Of a stretch of 37,676 nt of DNA, positions 5,614 to 14,610 are shown in pieces. Numbering within the stretch: position 1 is the stretch's first letter; the number at the start of each line of letters is the position of its first letter. The notes beneath the pieces are model-generated. The model did no database searches, was not told where the DNA came from, and saw nothing but the letters and a program-made list of their open reading frames with translations. The position numbers were made by a program, and so were the translations under genes. This stretch comes from CAKVOD01 sp964489405 (lineage in GTDB: Bacteria; Bacillota; Clostridia; Christensenellales; UBA1242): contig CAZAYL010000010.1 of NCBI GenBank assembly GCA_964489405.1, positions 1 to 37,676 on the forward strand, given 5' to 3'.

Positions 5614-8421
5614 TTACAATCCATACTTCTTTTTTATGTGTTCTAAATAGTTTTCAATTTCAAATTTTGCGTCCATTGGTATTTTTTGAGTTAAAAAGAC
5701 TTCTGGAATTTTAAGTCGTGAAATGGCTGTGTTCTCTTTCCTAAAAACTATATATTTCTTGTCTAAATGCAAATTTTGTATAATGTAGCCATTATTTATC
5801 CAACATCGACTAATTGTATTGTGTTTATTAGTCGTCCAATAAGACGTTGATTTATATGCCGATGAACAAAGTTTTTTGTTCATTATATTTTCAATTTGCT
5901 CAAAAGATAAAGTTAGCGGGGTCTTTTCTACGCTTAAAAAATATTCGCTTAATAAGTCAAAAGATTTATTCTTGCTTATAATTGTCGTTTTGATATTTGA
6001 TAAATTATTCAATAATTCCAAAACTTTTTCTTTTGTTAAAAGTTCAACATTTTCGCCATATATTTGATTTAGTTCAGAGTTTTGGCAACATTCGTGTATC
6101 AATGCAGTGTTGTTTATTGTGTTGGGTTGACTTTGATTTATTGTTACGGTGATACGCGGTTGGTCTGGTAGCATCTCTCTACCACAATAATGGCACTTCC
6201 CGTTTTGCCTTAACCAAATCGCTTTATACTTGCCCGTAACATTTTGTAAGGCTCTAGCATTTTCTCTATCAAAAAAGTATTCTGGGTCTAAATAAGGATT
6301 TACATTTGTTTTAACTTTGTTGTGTCTTATGAGAAAAACATCTTCAAGTCGCATAAGTTGAACATCTGAATGCGATGGAACAGCATACACGTGCTTATAC
6401 CCAATTTTTATCCAATACTTTGAAATTATCTTTTTTCTTTGAAGTTTTGGGTGTTTTCTTTCACATTCTTCAAGAAGCAAAGCATTCAATGTAATATCAA
6501 TATGTTTGAATGCTTGTGAAGAATCAGTTACTTTGTGATAAGTTGCAAAACCATTTAATTTCTTGTTTAGTGCTTCAATTAAAGATTTTTGAGAACCTTT
6601 ATAATCTTGCACCATTTCTTTTAATTCATTTTCAAATCTTGCTACTGCATATTCTGATGGGGTGCAAATAACTGCGTTGTTGACCTTTTGATAATGCCTT
6701 GCAAGAAAATCAAATCCATCTGTAATTTTTGTAATATAGGTTTTTTCTATTGATAATTTAAGCCCTCTTGGTTGCAAAAAAGATGTCATTATATCACAAA
6801 ATTTATTGCAATCTTCTTCGCTTCTACCAAATAATAGAATGTCGTCAGCAAATCTTATCATATTTCCATTGTCATAATCAACAACCATATTTTCGCCATA
6901 GTAATTATTGTAAATATATTCTTGTAGTCCATTTAAAACCATATTCCCCAAAATGGGGGATATGCATGTTCCTAAAGATATCCCTTCTTCTGTTGGGAAT
7001 AGACTACTGCCAAGCACAAAACCTGCTTTCAAAAATTCTTCTAGTACTCGTCTTTCCATTGGAATATTAGCTAGTAACCACTCATGACAAATTGTGCTGT
7101 AATATGACTTTACATCTGCAAGCAAAACGTATTCAGGGGCATTCTCTACACTCATACTTTTCACTATATATTCGTGAACATCTTGCAAAGAGCGACCTTT
7201 CCTAAAAGCAAAAGACTTTCTATCTCCACTTGCTTCTGCAATGGGGTCAATAGAATATGAATAAAGCACTTGCATTGCTCTATCATACATTGTGGGAATA
7301 TTCACTTTTCGTTCTTTTGTATTGTGTTTTGATTTAATTATAATTTGCCTAAAAGGTTGCGCTTTATAGTTATATGAACTAAGCAAAAGTGCTGATCTCA
7401 TCTTTTCGCTAGATGTTCTCCATTTTACGCCATCAATCCCTGGTGTTGAATCACTATTAGTGATTTTTCTAACCGCTAAAACACGAGAAGATTGAGCCAT
7501 TGTAATTCTTCTTTGCAATTCTTCCATTCGTTCTTTGTTGTTAGTAAACACCGCTTTTGTAAGTTTTTGCTGTGAGTCCAAAAGTTCTTCTTCAGCACTT
7601 ATCCAATCAATATTATCCCAAAGTTTTGCAAGTTCATCATCGGTCATACTATCAACACCGATTTTAATGCTATCAATATTTATAGCAACAGGACAATGGT
7701 CTGAGCCTAAATATTGGTCTAAATATTTTGAATAAACAACATAATCTGCGATTTTTTCTTCAACTAGAATATAGTCTATTCGCCATCCTAAATTATTAAA
7801 TCTATTTCCTTGTCTATTAGACCACCAAGAATATACAATTTCTTCAGAGTTCATTTTTCTAAAAATATCAACAAATCCACAGTCTAAAAGTTCTTGAAAA
7901 TTGCTTCTTTCTTCACTTGTAAATCCAAATTTTCTGCCTTCATTTCTTTCATTGCCAGCATAAACATCTATATCTTTGTGTGCAACATTAAAATCTCCAC
8001 ACATAACAACAGGTTTATTTAATTGCAATAATTGAATGTAATTTCTAAACTCTATATCAAAATTATCTCTATATACAGTTCTTGCTAAATTGTTTTGAGA
8101 ATTTGGGACATAAACATTTACAACATAAAAATTCTTATATTCAACTGTTATAACACGACCTTCATTATCAAATTCTTCAATATCAATACCATATTTTACA
8201 CTTAATGGATTTAATCTGCTAAAAATAGCAGTTCCAGAATATCCTTTTCTTTTAGCACAAAAATAATATAGATGATAGGGGATATTTTCGATCTCCAATG
8301 GTTCATTTAATTTAGTTTCTTGAAGGCATATAACATCTGCTTTTGTTTCCTTAATTGTTTCAACAAAACCTTTTTTTAAACACGAGTTTAAACCGTTCAC
8401 ATTCCAAGTCACAATTTTCAT
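5614..8421 (-). CDS. Exonuclease III-reverse transcriptase fusion
   Basis: One 935-residue frame with four parts. Residues 1-250 are a complete exonuclease III/AP-endonuclease-type domain with Asn7, Glu35, Tyr104, Asp143 and Asn145 (GDFN), Asp216 (RIDYILV) and Asp241-His242 (GSDHCPV). Residues 260-330 match the N-terminal region of group II intron RTs (LAVRKIT, TPGIDG). Residues 330-580 are the RT, with Asp436 in LLADVKSYYST, motif B ISLGTCISPILGN and catalytic FADD (524-527). Thumb and DNA-binding-like segments follow. Residues 738-780 hold CHYCG and HECC but lack the HH of an HNH nuclease. The tail (about 815-900) has SFEQIE, SAYKSTSYW and WINNGYI, the pattern of a small bacterial domain. 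AAAGGAG precedes the ATG. No intron RNA is visible, so this looks like a free-standing gene. Its function is unknown. Confidence 0.93.
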   Translation of the reverse strand: MKIVTWNVNGLNSCLKKGFVETIKETKADVICLQETKLNEPLEIENIPYHLYYFCAKRKGYSGTAIFSRLNPLSVKYGIDIEEFDNEGRVITVEYKNFYVVNVYVPNSQNNLARTVYRDNFDIEFRNYIQLLQLNKPVVMCGDFNVAHKDIDVYAGNERNEGRKFGFTSEERSNFQELLDCGFVDIFRKMNSEEIVYSWWSNRQGNRFNNLGWRIDYILVEEKIADYVVYSKYLDQYLGSDHCPVAINIDSIKIGVDSMTDDELAKLWDNIDWISAEEELLDSQQKLTKAVFTNNKERMEELQRRITMAQSSRVLAVRKITNSDSTPGIDGVKWRTSSEKMRSALLLSSYNYKAQPFRQIIIKSKHNTKERKVNIPTMYDRAMQVLYSYSIDPIAEASGDRKSFAFRKGRSLQDVHEYIVKSMSVENAPEYVLLADVKSYYSTICHEWLLANIPMERRVLEEFLKAGFVLGSSLFPTEEGISLGTCISPILGNMVLNGLQEYIYNNYYGENMVVDYDNGNMIRFADDILLFGRSEEDCNKFCDIMTSFLQPRGLKLSIEKTYITKITDGFDFLARHYQKVNNAVICTPSEYAVARFENELKEMVQDYKGSQKSLIEALNKKLNGFATYHKVTDSSQAFKHIDITLNALLLEECERKHPKLQRKKIISKYWIKIGYKHVYAVPSHSDVQLMRLEDVFLIRHNKVKTNVNPYLDPEYFFDRENARALQNVTGKYKAIWLRQNGKCHYCGREMLPDQPRITVTINQSQPNTINNTALIHECCQNSELNQIYGENVELLTKEKVLELLNNLSNIKTTIISKNKSFDLLSEYFLSVEKTPLTLSFEQIENIMNKKLCSSAYKSTSYWTTNKHNTISRCWINNGYIIQNLHLDKKYIVFRKENTAISRLKIPEVFLTQKIPMDAKFEIENYLEHIKKKYGL

Positions 8422-8428
8422 AAAAACT

Positions 8429-8448
8429 CCTTTGACAACTAATCAAGG
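8429..8448 (-). promoter_or_regulatory. Hairpin covering the RT-fusion ribosome site
   Basis: In the transcript, CCTTGA (8443-8448) can pair with TCAAAGG (8429-8435), one A bulged, with a 7-base loop. The paired strand contains the AAAGG of the Shine-Dalgarno AAAGGAG. Translation of the fusion could therefore be limited by this hairpin. The stem is short and its stability was not computed. Confidence 0.4.
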
Positions 8449-8478
8449 TTTTATGATAATATTTTTTATTCATTTTCC

Positions 8479-8544
8479 TATAATGAAGGTGTCAGATATA
8501 GTATTACATTAAACAACGCTTGTCTCAGTTGCACTTTCATTATA
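8479..8544 (-). promoter_or_regulatory. Inverted repeat with RT-fusion promoter
   Basis: A 13-bp inverted repeat with one mismatch joins 8479-8491 (TATAATGAAGGTG) and 8532-8544. The right arm, read on the minus strand, supplies TATAAT (8539-8544) preceded by TG, an extended -10 promoter; no good -35 box is seen. The arms are 53 bp apart centre to centre, near five helical turns. Transcription would start about 8533 and give a leader of about 110 bases. The repeat could be a pair of operator half-sites bound across a loop, or a leader stem. Confidence 0.5.
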
Positions 8545-8591
8545 ACACACTTTTTGTCTTTTTTCATTCAGTTATCTCTCCGTTTGCATTC

Positions 8592-8620
8592 TTGACAACA
8601 CAAAGTAAATATGCTATAAT
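8592..8620 (+). promoter_or_regulatory. Promoter of the LRR gene
   Basis: Perfect TTGACA (8592-8597) and TATAAT (8615-8620) boxes are 17 bases apart. The ATG at 8646 is close, with a weak AGATAGGA ribosome site. This is a strong-looking promoter for an accessory gene. Confidence 0.82.
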
Positions 8621-8645
8621 AAAAAAAAATTAAAAGATAGGAATT

Positions 8646-11600
8646 ATGCTTGATAATAACAAAGAAAAATTAAAAAAACTACGCGATAAATTCGCAAACT
8701 ATTTTGAGTATGATGAACGTACAAAGGTTTTACGCATAAAAGACGGCGTAAAAGATTTTTCTGAATTTGGTACTATTAATTATTTCCATTTTGAGAATGT
8801 GGAAGAAATTATTTTACCGACAAGTTTAGAAAAAATTTCCTCCCGAGCCTTTATATACGCAAAGTCGTTAAGGAAAGTATCTTTTGCAAAGGACGGCAAA
8901 CGCCCACAACTAAAAGAAATATATGCTGATGCTTTTTATGGGTGCGAAAATCTTGAAGAGTTCGAATTTTGTGATTCTATCACGCATCTTAATTTGGGTG
9001 CATTTTATGGGTGTAAAAAATTGAAAACCTTTGCTTTCTCAAGCAATGATGAACCAAAAATAATCGGTGATTACGCTTTTGCGTGGTGCGATGCGCTTGA
9101 AAGTGTCAAAAATCTTAACGGGCTAACATCAATTGGCAACAGCGCATTCTCAAATTGCCAAACTCTACAAAGTTTCATAGTCCCCGAAAGTTGCACAGAA
9201 ATAGGGAGAGATGGATTCTACAATTGTCAAAATCTCGAGGACTTGACACTTTCTAGCAACTTAAACACAATTTACCCGTTTTTTAAAGAAAGTCCGAAAG
9301 TCAAACTCGATATGGATAACAACTCCAAAGATAATACTGTGTATATTCACAATGGTTATCTTATGCAAAAGAAATCACATAACGACGTCATTCTTGTTGC
9401 TTGCACAGACGATGCTAAGCCAACGATTCCACCAGAAACAACCATTATTGGACAGGATGCATTCTATGGTTGTACTATGCCAAATCTCACGCTTAATGAC
9501 GGCTTGAAAATGCTTGACGCCCGCGCATTTAGGGGCATAAAAGGTCTAAAATCGTTGGCAATTCCCGACTCTGTCGAATCAATTGACTCATTTTGTTTTA
9601 TGAAGTCTGACATAGAAGAGTTAACTTTAGGTAAAAATTCATCACTGAAAGTAAATACATTACTTAATAGTAACATTAAAAGGGTTTCAATTCCTGAAGA
9701 CTGTGTAAAATATTACGAGTCTCCAAATAGCGCAATTATTGACAAAGAATTTCCTTTGTTGCTTTTTTGCAATTCAAATAAAATTCCTGACGGCATACAA
9801 TATGTCGCTTCTGATATTAATTTCTCTACGAATGAAGAAGAGTATCATTTGCCTGACACCTTAAAATCGCTCCAATTGTACTTTATGTTCGATTGCCCTA
9901 ACCTTAAAAAAATATATGTTGGGAAACAATTGAGAAATGGTTTGTATAGTGATGCATTTAAAAACTGCCCTAACTTGACAGAAATTGTAATAGATTCGGA
10001 AAATCAAAATTACAAATCAATTGACGGATGCGTTTATATGGCAAACTCAAATGGCGAATTTACACATCTAGTCTTTGCTCCCACCAATGCAATGATTAGG
10101 GAAGGTACAAAGTCTATGGGTAGCTGTTTTATGCAAACGCCCGATATTGAACGTGTTGTTCCTGTTGGCTATGACGAAACATCTCAGCCAAACACAATCT
10201 ATATTCCTAATTCGTTAAAAATTGTCGAGTGGGGAGCCTTTGCAGACCTTCCTAATTTGAGAGAGTTGGTTCTTCCTGACAATCTACAAGAAATTGATTC
10301 CACTTCTATTTTCGATTGCCCTAATCTTGAGAAAATTGTTATTCCAGCAAATGTAAGAATCAAAAGAAACAAATATATCAATTGGTACAGTGATGAACTA
10401 GAACATATGAAAGAATATTGCGCTCCGTTAACCCCACATTTTTTTCAGCAAAGCATTCTGGAATCGGGTGCGGAATTCTATACTCAAATTCGAGTCAATG
10501 GCAAAAATGTTACTGTTAAATTGCCGAAAAAAATTAGAGAGTGCATTGACGAAAATATGGTTTTATTTCAAAAAGATGATGGCAAAATGGCAATCGCACG
10601 TGTCGATGCAAATTTGCCACAAACGGGTTATTTAGATATAATTGATTTTGAGAGCGCACTCGAAAATGCGTCAGAAAAAAATCTTTACAGTTTAATGCTT
10701 TTAAAAGATTTATTCAAACTTATTCCTTTCAACAATGCTAAAGTAAATAATATTGCAAAATTTTTACCAGCAATTTTTGTCATTGAAAACTTACCAAAAG
10801 ATGAAATTGTCGGCTACTACAAAAATGCAACATCGGCTGGACGTGGTAGCAAAAACTCAAATGCCGATGTGCTAAATTCGTGGCAAGATGTTATGACAAA
10901 ATGCAAAATCGCGGGCGAGAACAAACCAATTAAGGATATGCCAATCACTTATAAGATTGCAGTATTCAAAATTGCTCAAAGTTTGGGAATGTTTGTAGAT
11001 GATGACAAGCGGTATCTTTCACTCCCAACTATTTGCCAATGGCTCAATGAAAATATTTTGCAAAAATACAACAAAAACACAATCAAACGCCTTTTTTCAG
11101 ATTTTGACACATATAATCATCCATATAATAAGGATTTTGCAATTCTATTTATCAACTGCATTGAACAATATGCAAAGTCTAATGTTTGTGCGCAAAATGT
11201 TGGCAAAAAATATGCAAATGCCGAAAATTACCAACCAGTATTCCTAGACTTCGTCCGCGCTGACGATTTGGGAAGTGTTAAGAATGGTATGAGTAATTTC
11301 CATAACAATTTTGACATTTTGTTAAAAAAGTTCGACAAAAAAATCATATCTGCAGATATGCGTAGACACACAAATTCAAACTATGTTCAACTAGCTGACG
11401 TCGAGTTCTGCTTCACTAAAATGTCGGAATTTGATATTTCAAAATTTTTGACGCCAGAAGACGAAAATCATCATTCGATAAGGAACGAAATCATAAAAGA
11501 TTTTACAGATACTATTGCACAAAACGCGCGCTACTCACAAATAGAGTTTGAGACGCTCTTAAAATGGTATATGTTAGGAATGAAAAATTATGCAAGCGCG

Positions 11601-12314
11601 CGCGTCAAACAAGCACGTGGCGAAATTGCACACCTAACACTTGACATCGCCCCGATTGAAACGATTTGTTCTAATGAAGAACTTGCAAATGCAAAATTTA
11701 CCTATCATTATCTTGACAAACGCACACCAACGTCAGCAATTTTAGGCGAACTATCCAACTGTTGTCAAGTAATTGGCAATAACGGCGAATCGTGCGTGAA
11801 GTATGGTATGATAAAACCTAACTCAGGGTTCCTTGAATTTAGAAATGTGAACGGCAAATTTGTCGGACAGGGCTGGGTTTGGTACAATCCAGAAAACAAG
11901 CAAGTTACAATAGACAACATCGAAATACCAAACACATTGCTACGTCAAATCGACAATCTTGAATTGCAATTTAAAAAACTTTTGGACAATGTGACAAAAG
12001 GTATAATCAAAGGTATAGGCACAGAAAATGTCAATCGTATAACTATAGGTCTTGGTTGCAACGACCTTAGTCAATTGCTAAAAAATGAAAAACTTTATCA
12101 AAAATATATTCCAGCTGAAAAAATCGAAAACACCGAAAATTTAACTGCTGGAGAAATAAATATTTTGAAAGGTGGCGCACCTCGCGATTTCACTATTTCA
12201 GAAATTCAAAAAGACGGCGACACAGCTATTAAAAACGTTTATTCTGACGCGCGTGAAGAAAGGGGTCAAGTACTACTTTGGAATAATGCAAGAGAAAAAA
12301 CAAAAGAAAAATGA
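8646..12314 (+). CDS. Large leucine-rich-repeat (BspA-like) protein
   Basis: A 1222-residue protein without a signal peptide or membrane segments, so probably cytoplasmic. Residues about 30-580 carry many BspA-type repeats built as IxxxAFxxCxxLxxxxxP (for example IYADAFYGCENLEEF and IGNSAFSNCQTLQSF). BspA repeats are usually on secreted adhesins, so the missing export signal is unusual. The C-terminal half, about 600-1222, is not repetitive. It contains a conserved-looking segment near residues 1025-1090 with LGELSNCCQ, GESCVKYGM, PNSGFLEF and GWVWYN, which I recognise only as a motif recurring in large uncharacterised bacterial proteins. It is divergent from the RT fusion and shares its control region. 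A sensor or scaffold role is possible but unproven. Confidence 0.82.
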   Translation: MLDNNKEKLKKLRDKFANYFEYDERTKVLRIKDGVKDFSEFGTINYFHFENVEEIILPTSLEKISSRAFIYAKSLRKVSFAKDGKRPQLKEIYADAFYGCENLEEFEFCDSITHLNLGAFYGCKKLKTFAFSSNDEPKIIGDYAFAWCDALESVKNLNGLTSIGNSAFSNCQTLQSFIVPESCTEIGRDGFYNCQNLEDLTLSSNLNTIYPFFKESPKVKLDMDNNSKDNTVYIHNGYLMQKKSHNDVILVACTDDAKPTIPPETTIIGQDAFYGCTMPNLTLNDGLKMLDARAFRGIKGLKSLAIPDSVESIDSFCFMKSDIEELTLGKNSSLKVNTLLNSNIKRVSIPEDCVKYYESPNSAIIDKEFPLLLFCNSNKIPDGIQYVASDINFSTNEEEYHLPDTLKSLQLYFMFDCPNLKKIYVGKQLRNGLYSDAFKNCPNLTEIVIDSENQNYKSIDGCVYMANSNGEFTHLVFAPTNAMIREGTKSMGSCFMQTPDIERVVPVGYDETSQPNTIYIPNSLKIVEWGAFADLPNLRELVLPDNLQEIDSTSIFDCPNLEKIVIPANVRIKRNKYINWYSDELEHMKEYCAPLTPHFFQQSILESGAEFYTQIRVNGKNVTVKLPKKIRECIDENMVLFQKDDGKMAIARVDANLPQTGYLDIIDFESALENASEKNLYSLMLLKDLFKLIPFNNAKVNNIAKFLPAIFVIENLPKDEIVGYYKNATSAGRGSKNSNADVLNSWQDVMTKCKIAGENKPIKDMPITYKIAVFKIAQSLGMFVDDDKRYLSLPTICQWLNENILQKYNKNTIKRLFSDFDTYNHPYNKDFAILFINCIEQYAKSNVCAQNVGKKYANAENYQPVFLDFVRADDLGSVKNGMSNFHNNFDILLKKFDKKIISADMRRHTNSNYVQLADVEFCFTKMSEFDISKFLTPEDENHHSIRNEIIKDFTDTIAQNARYSQIEFETLLKWYMLGMKNYASARVKQARGEIAHLTLDIAPIETICSNEELANAKFTYHYLDKRTPTSAILGELSNCCQVIGNNGESCVKYGMIKPNSGFLEFRNVNGKFVGQGWVWYNPENKQVTIDNIEIPNTLLRQIDNLELQFKKLLDNVTKGIIKGIGTENVNRITIGLGCNDLSQLLKNEKLYQKYIPAEKIENTENLTAGEINILKGGAPRDFTISEIQKDGDTAIKNVYSDAREERGQVLLWNNAREKTKEK

Positions 12315-12375
12315 CAAAGCAATTACCTACAACCACAAAATTTCACATCTAAATACACCTAATGTAATACAAAAA

Positions 12376-12419
12376 AATGTAGACAAAATCAATATCGGTT
12401 GAATTTGCCTACATTTTTT
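12376..12419. terminator. Bidirectional terminator between LRR gene and pheT
   Basis: AATGTAG-A-CAAA (12376-12387) pairs with TTTG-C-CTACATT (12404-12415), with A-rich sequence before and T-rich sequence after, so it can end transcription from either side. It lies between the convergent LRR gene and pheT. Confidence 0.75.
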
Positions 12420-12520
12420 ATATATTTATAATTAAATTGTGTTTCCTAGTGAATTTTCTTTATTTATTAAACCATACCTTTCAAGAAATAACAATAAATT
12501 TCTTTAACGCAAATATATTG

Positions 12521-14578
12521 TTAACCTTTGAGTACAATTTTATATGCCGTAGATATTTTTTCAAGCCATTGCTTTTCAATTTTTTCAACGTCTTCGCTTG
12601 TCATTGTTTCGTCAAAACTATTGTATTCTATTTGAATAAGTTGCGAAGTTGTGCCATCTTTGACGCCCTTACCTTTGTATAGGTCCTTTACTTCTATGTT
12701 GACAATTTTGTTTGATGTTTTCTCAATCTCGGTTTTGTAATCCACAAATTTCACGTCATTTGGCACAAGTAGGTTATATTCTCTTGTAATGCTCGGGAAC
12801 TTGCTTTGTTCTTCAAGTGCAGTTGTCCCCATTGACAACATATCAATATTGATTTCAAGGTAATGAACCTTTTCACGAACAAGTTTGCCATTTTCAAAAT
12901 TCTTTACGGCACCATCATCCAAAATGCCAATGATGCCAAACTTTTTGCCCCCGACCAAAATATCGGCGCAAAGTTCAAACGTTGGCTCTTGTCTTTCAAC
13001 AAGTTCGAATGTCATACTATATTGCGCCATAATGAGTTCTAACACCTGCTTGATATCATAAAAATCATATGGGGCATCTTTGTCGATGCCGAAACCTTTT
13101 TCTATTTTGTTCCCACACAAAATAACTGCTAAGTGCGAATTTTGCTCATATCCTGTGTCTGCGTTTGAATTGCGTTTAAATACTGTGCCGATTTCAAAAA
13201 TAGGTTCGCAAACACTATCTTTTGCGATATTATAAACAAGCGTGTTTACCATACTATAAATAAGATTTGGGCGCATAATTGCAAACTTATTTGAAAGTGG
13301 ATTTATCAATTTAATATCGCCATAAAGTTCACTTTTTTCGTCGATTTTGAGCATTTTCATCGAATTTTCGTGAATAAACGAGTAGGAAATACATTCATTG
13401 GCACCCACGCCATACAAAAGATTGCGCAAAATATCAGAATTTATAATATAGTTGTTAGGTTCATATTCTACACTCAAATTTGGCATTGTAGGTTCAATGT
13501 TGTGATATCCAAAAATTTGTGCAACATCCCCAACAATGTCAATAATGTCGTCTAGATCAAGTCTATAATTTGGTGCGATCGCCTCAATTTTTTGTTCATC
13601 CAAAATATTAATTGTATAGTAATAACTTTCAAGCAATCGCTTTATGTCTTGCGCTGTAAATTTTGTGCCCAAAATTTTATTGATATAGGGCACTTCCAAT
13701 TGCTTTTTATTCTCCTTTGAGTTCTCAAATTTGACAAACGCCGAATCTAACTGCCCGCCACAGTTATCTATAATATATTCAGCGCATAGACACGCACCCA
13801 ACTTTGTAATGTTGGCATCCACGCCACGCTCGTACCTATACGACGCGAGTGTACTTATGTGTGTGTTTTGACTGGCAATGCGCAATTTAATTGGATTAAA
13901 GTTCGCCGACTCAATGACAATGTTTTTAGTATTTTCGTCCACTTCAACTTTTTGCGTGCCAATAATGCCCGCAAGACACACAGCATCTTTTCTGTCTTTT
14001 ATAATTATACTACCTTGTGGAGCGGTAATTTCACTTCCATTGATTGTCGTTAATTTCGTATCGCAAGCCAAATTGTCAAACTCAAGTTTTCCATTGAGTT
14101 TATCTAAGTCATACACGTGAATCGGTTGTCCAAGTTCTAGCATAACAAAATTTGAATAATCGACAATTGGATTGATGCTTGCAACGCCTAAATTGTGTAG
14201 TAATTCAACAATTTTTGCGGGTGTTTTTTGAGTATTGTCAATATTTTTAATACACACAAGAACTAAATTGCCGACGTCATCAGTTTTTATTTCAACATCA
14301 ATCGGCAATTTTTTTAACCCACTCAAGTCAATCTTACTTTCAATCTTGGGTAATTTGTTATATTTTTTATAAACATAATATTCGCGCAAAACGCCCAAGT
14401 GCGAAAGCATATCGGGACGATTTGCTTTAACCTCAAGTTCAACAATTGCATCGTTATTCATTTCTTCTTCGCACGCAACTTCAAACCCTTGCAAGTCCAA
14501 CCAATTGTGGTCAAAATCTTTATAATCAATAGGTTCGCCCGCTAATTTTTCTAAAAATCTATGTGAATATTTAAACAT
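12521..14578 (-). CDS. pheT: Phenylalanyl-tRNA synthetase beta subunit
   Basis: The beta subunit of the heterotetramer that charges tRNA-Phe. Recognisable parts are the N-terminal fold, ELEVKANRPDMLSHLG, the B3/B4 editing region (residues about 100-290, with SYRYERGVD after it), the B5 domain, the inactive catalytic-like core and the C-terminal anticodon-binding FDX-ACB domain (PSITREYNLLV onwards). At 685 residues it is about 100 shorter than usual. The tRNA-binding OB domain normally inserted at about residues 40-150 is missing, because GFEV runs almost directly into IVELEVKANRPD. The frame is clean, so this is not a broken gene. AAGGAAGG precedes the ATG, and pheS lies 32 bases upstream under the T-box. 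Confidence 0.95.
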   Translation of the reverse strand: MFKYSHRFLEKLAGEPIDYKDFDHNWLDLQGFEVACEEEMNNDAIVELEVKANRPDMLSHLGVLREYYVYKKYNKLPKIESKIDLSGLKKLPIDVEIKTDDVGNLVLVCIKNIDNTQKTPAKIVELLHNLGVASINPIVDYSNFVMLELGQPIHVYDLDKLNGKLEFDNLACDTKLTTINGSEITAPQGSIIIKDRKDAVCLAGIIGTQKVEVDENTKNIVIESANFNPIKLRIASQNTHISTLASYRYERGVDANITKLGACLCAEYIIDNCGGQLDSAFVKFENSKENKKQLEVPYINKILGTKFTAQDIKRLLESYYYTINILDEQKIEAIAPNYRLDLDDIIDIVGDVAQIFGYHNIEPTMPNLSVEYEPNNYIINSDILRNLLYGVGANECISYSFIHENSMKMLKIDEKSELYGDIKLINPLSNKFAIMRPNLIYSMVNTLVYNIAKDSVCEPIFEIGTVFKRNSNADTGYEQNSHLAVILCGNKIEKGFGIDKDAPYDFYDIKQVLELIMAQYSMTFELVERQEPTFELCADILVGGKKFGIIGILDDGAVKNFENGKLVREKVHYLEINIDMLSMGTTALEEQSKFPSITREYNLLVPNDVKFVDYKTEIEKTSNKIVNIEVKDLYKGKGVKDGTTSQLIQIEYNSFDETMTSEDVEKIEKQWLEKISTAYKIVLKG

Positions 14579-14610
14579 CTTTTTCCTTCCTTATTTATTT
14601 TTACACGCAA

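Noticed and set aside
6200..7500. Diversity-generating retroelement RT
   Set aside because: The RT motifs are of group II type, and no template/variable repeat pair is seen nearby.
8450..8560. Terminal inverted repeats of a transposon
   Set aside because: The arms flank only 40 bases with no transposase or target duplication; a regulatory dyad fits better.
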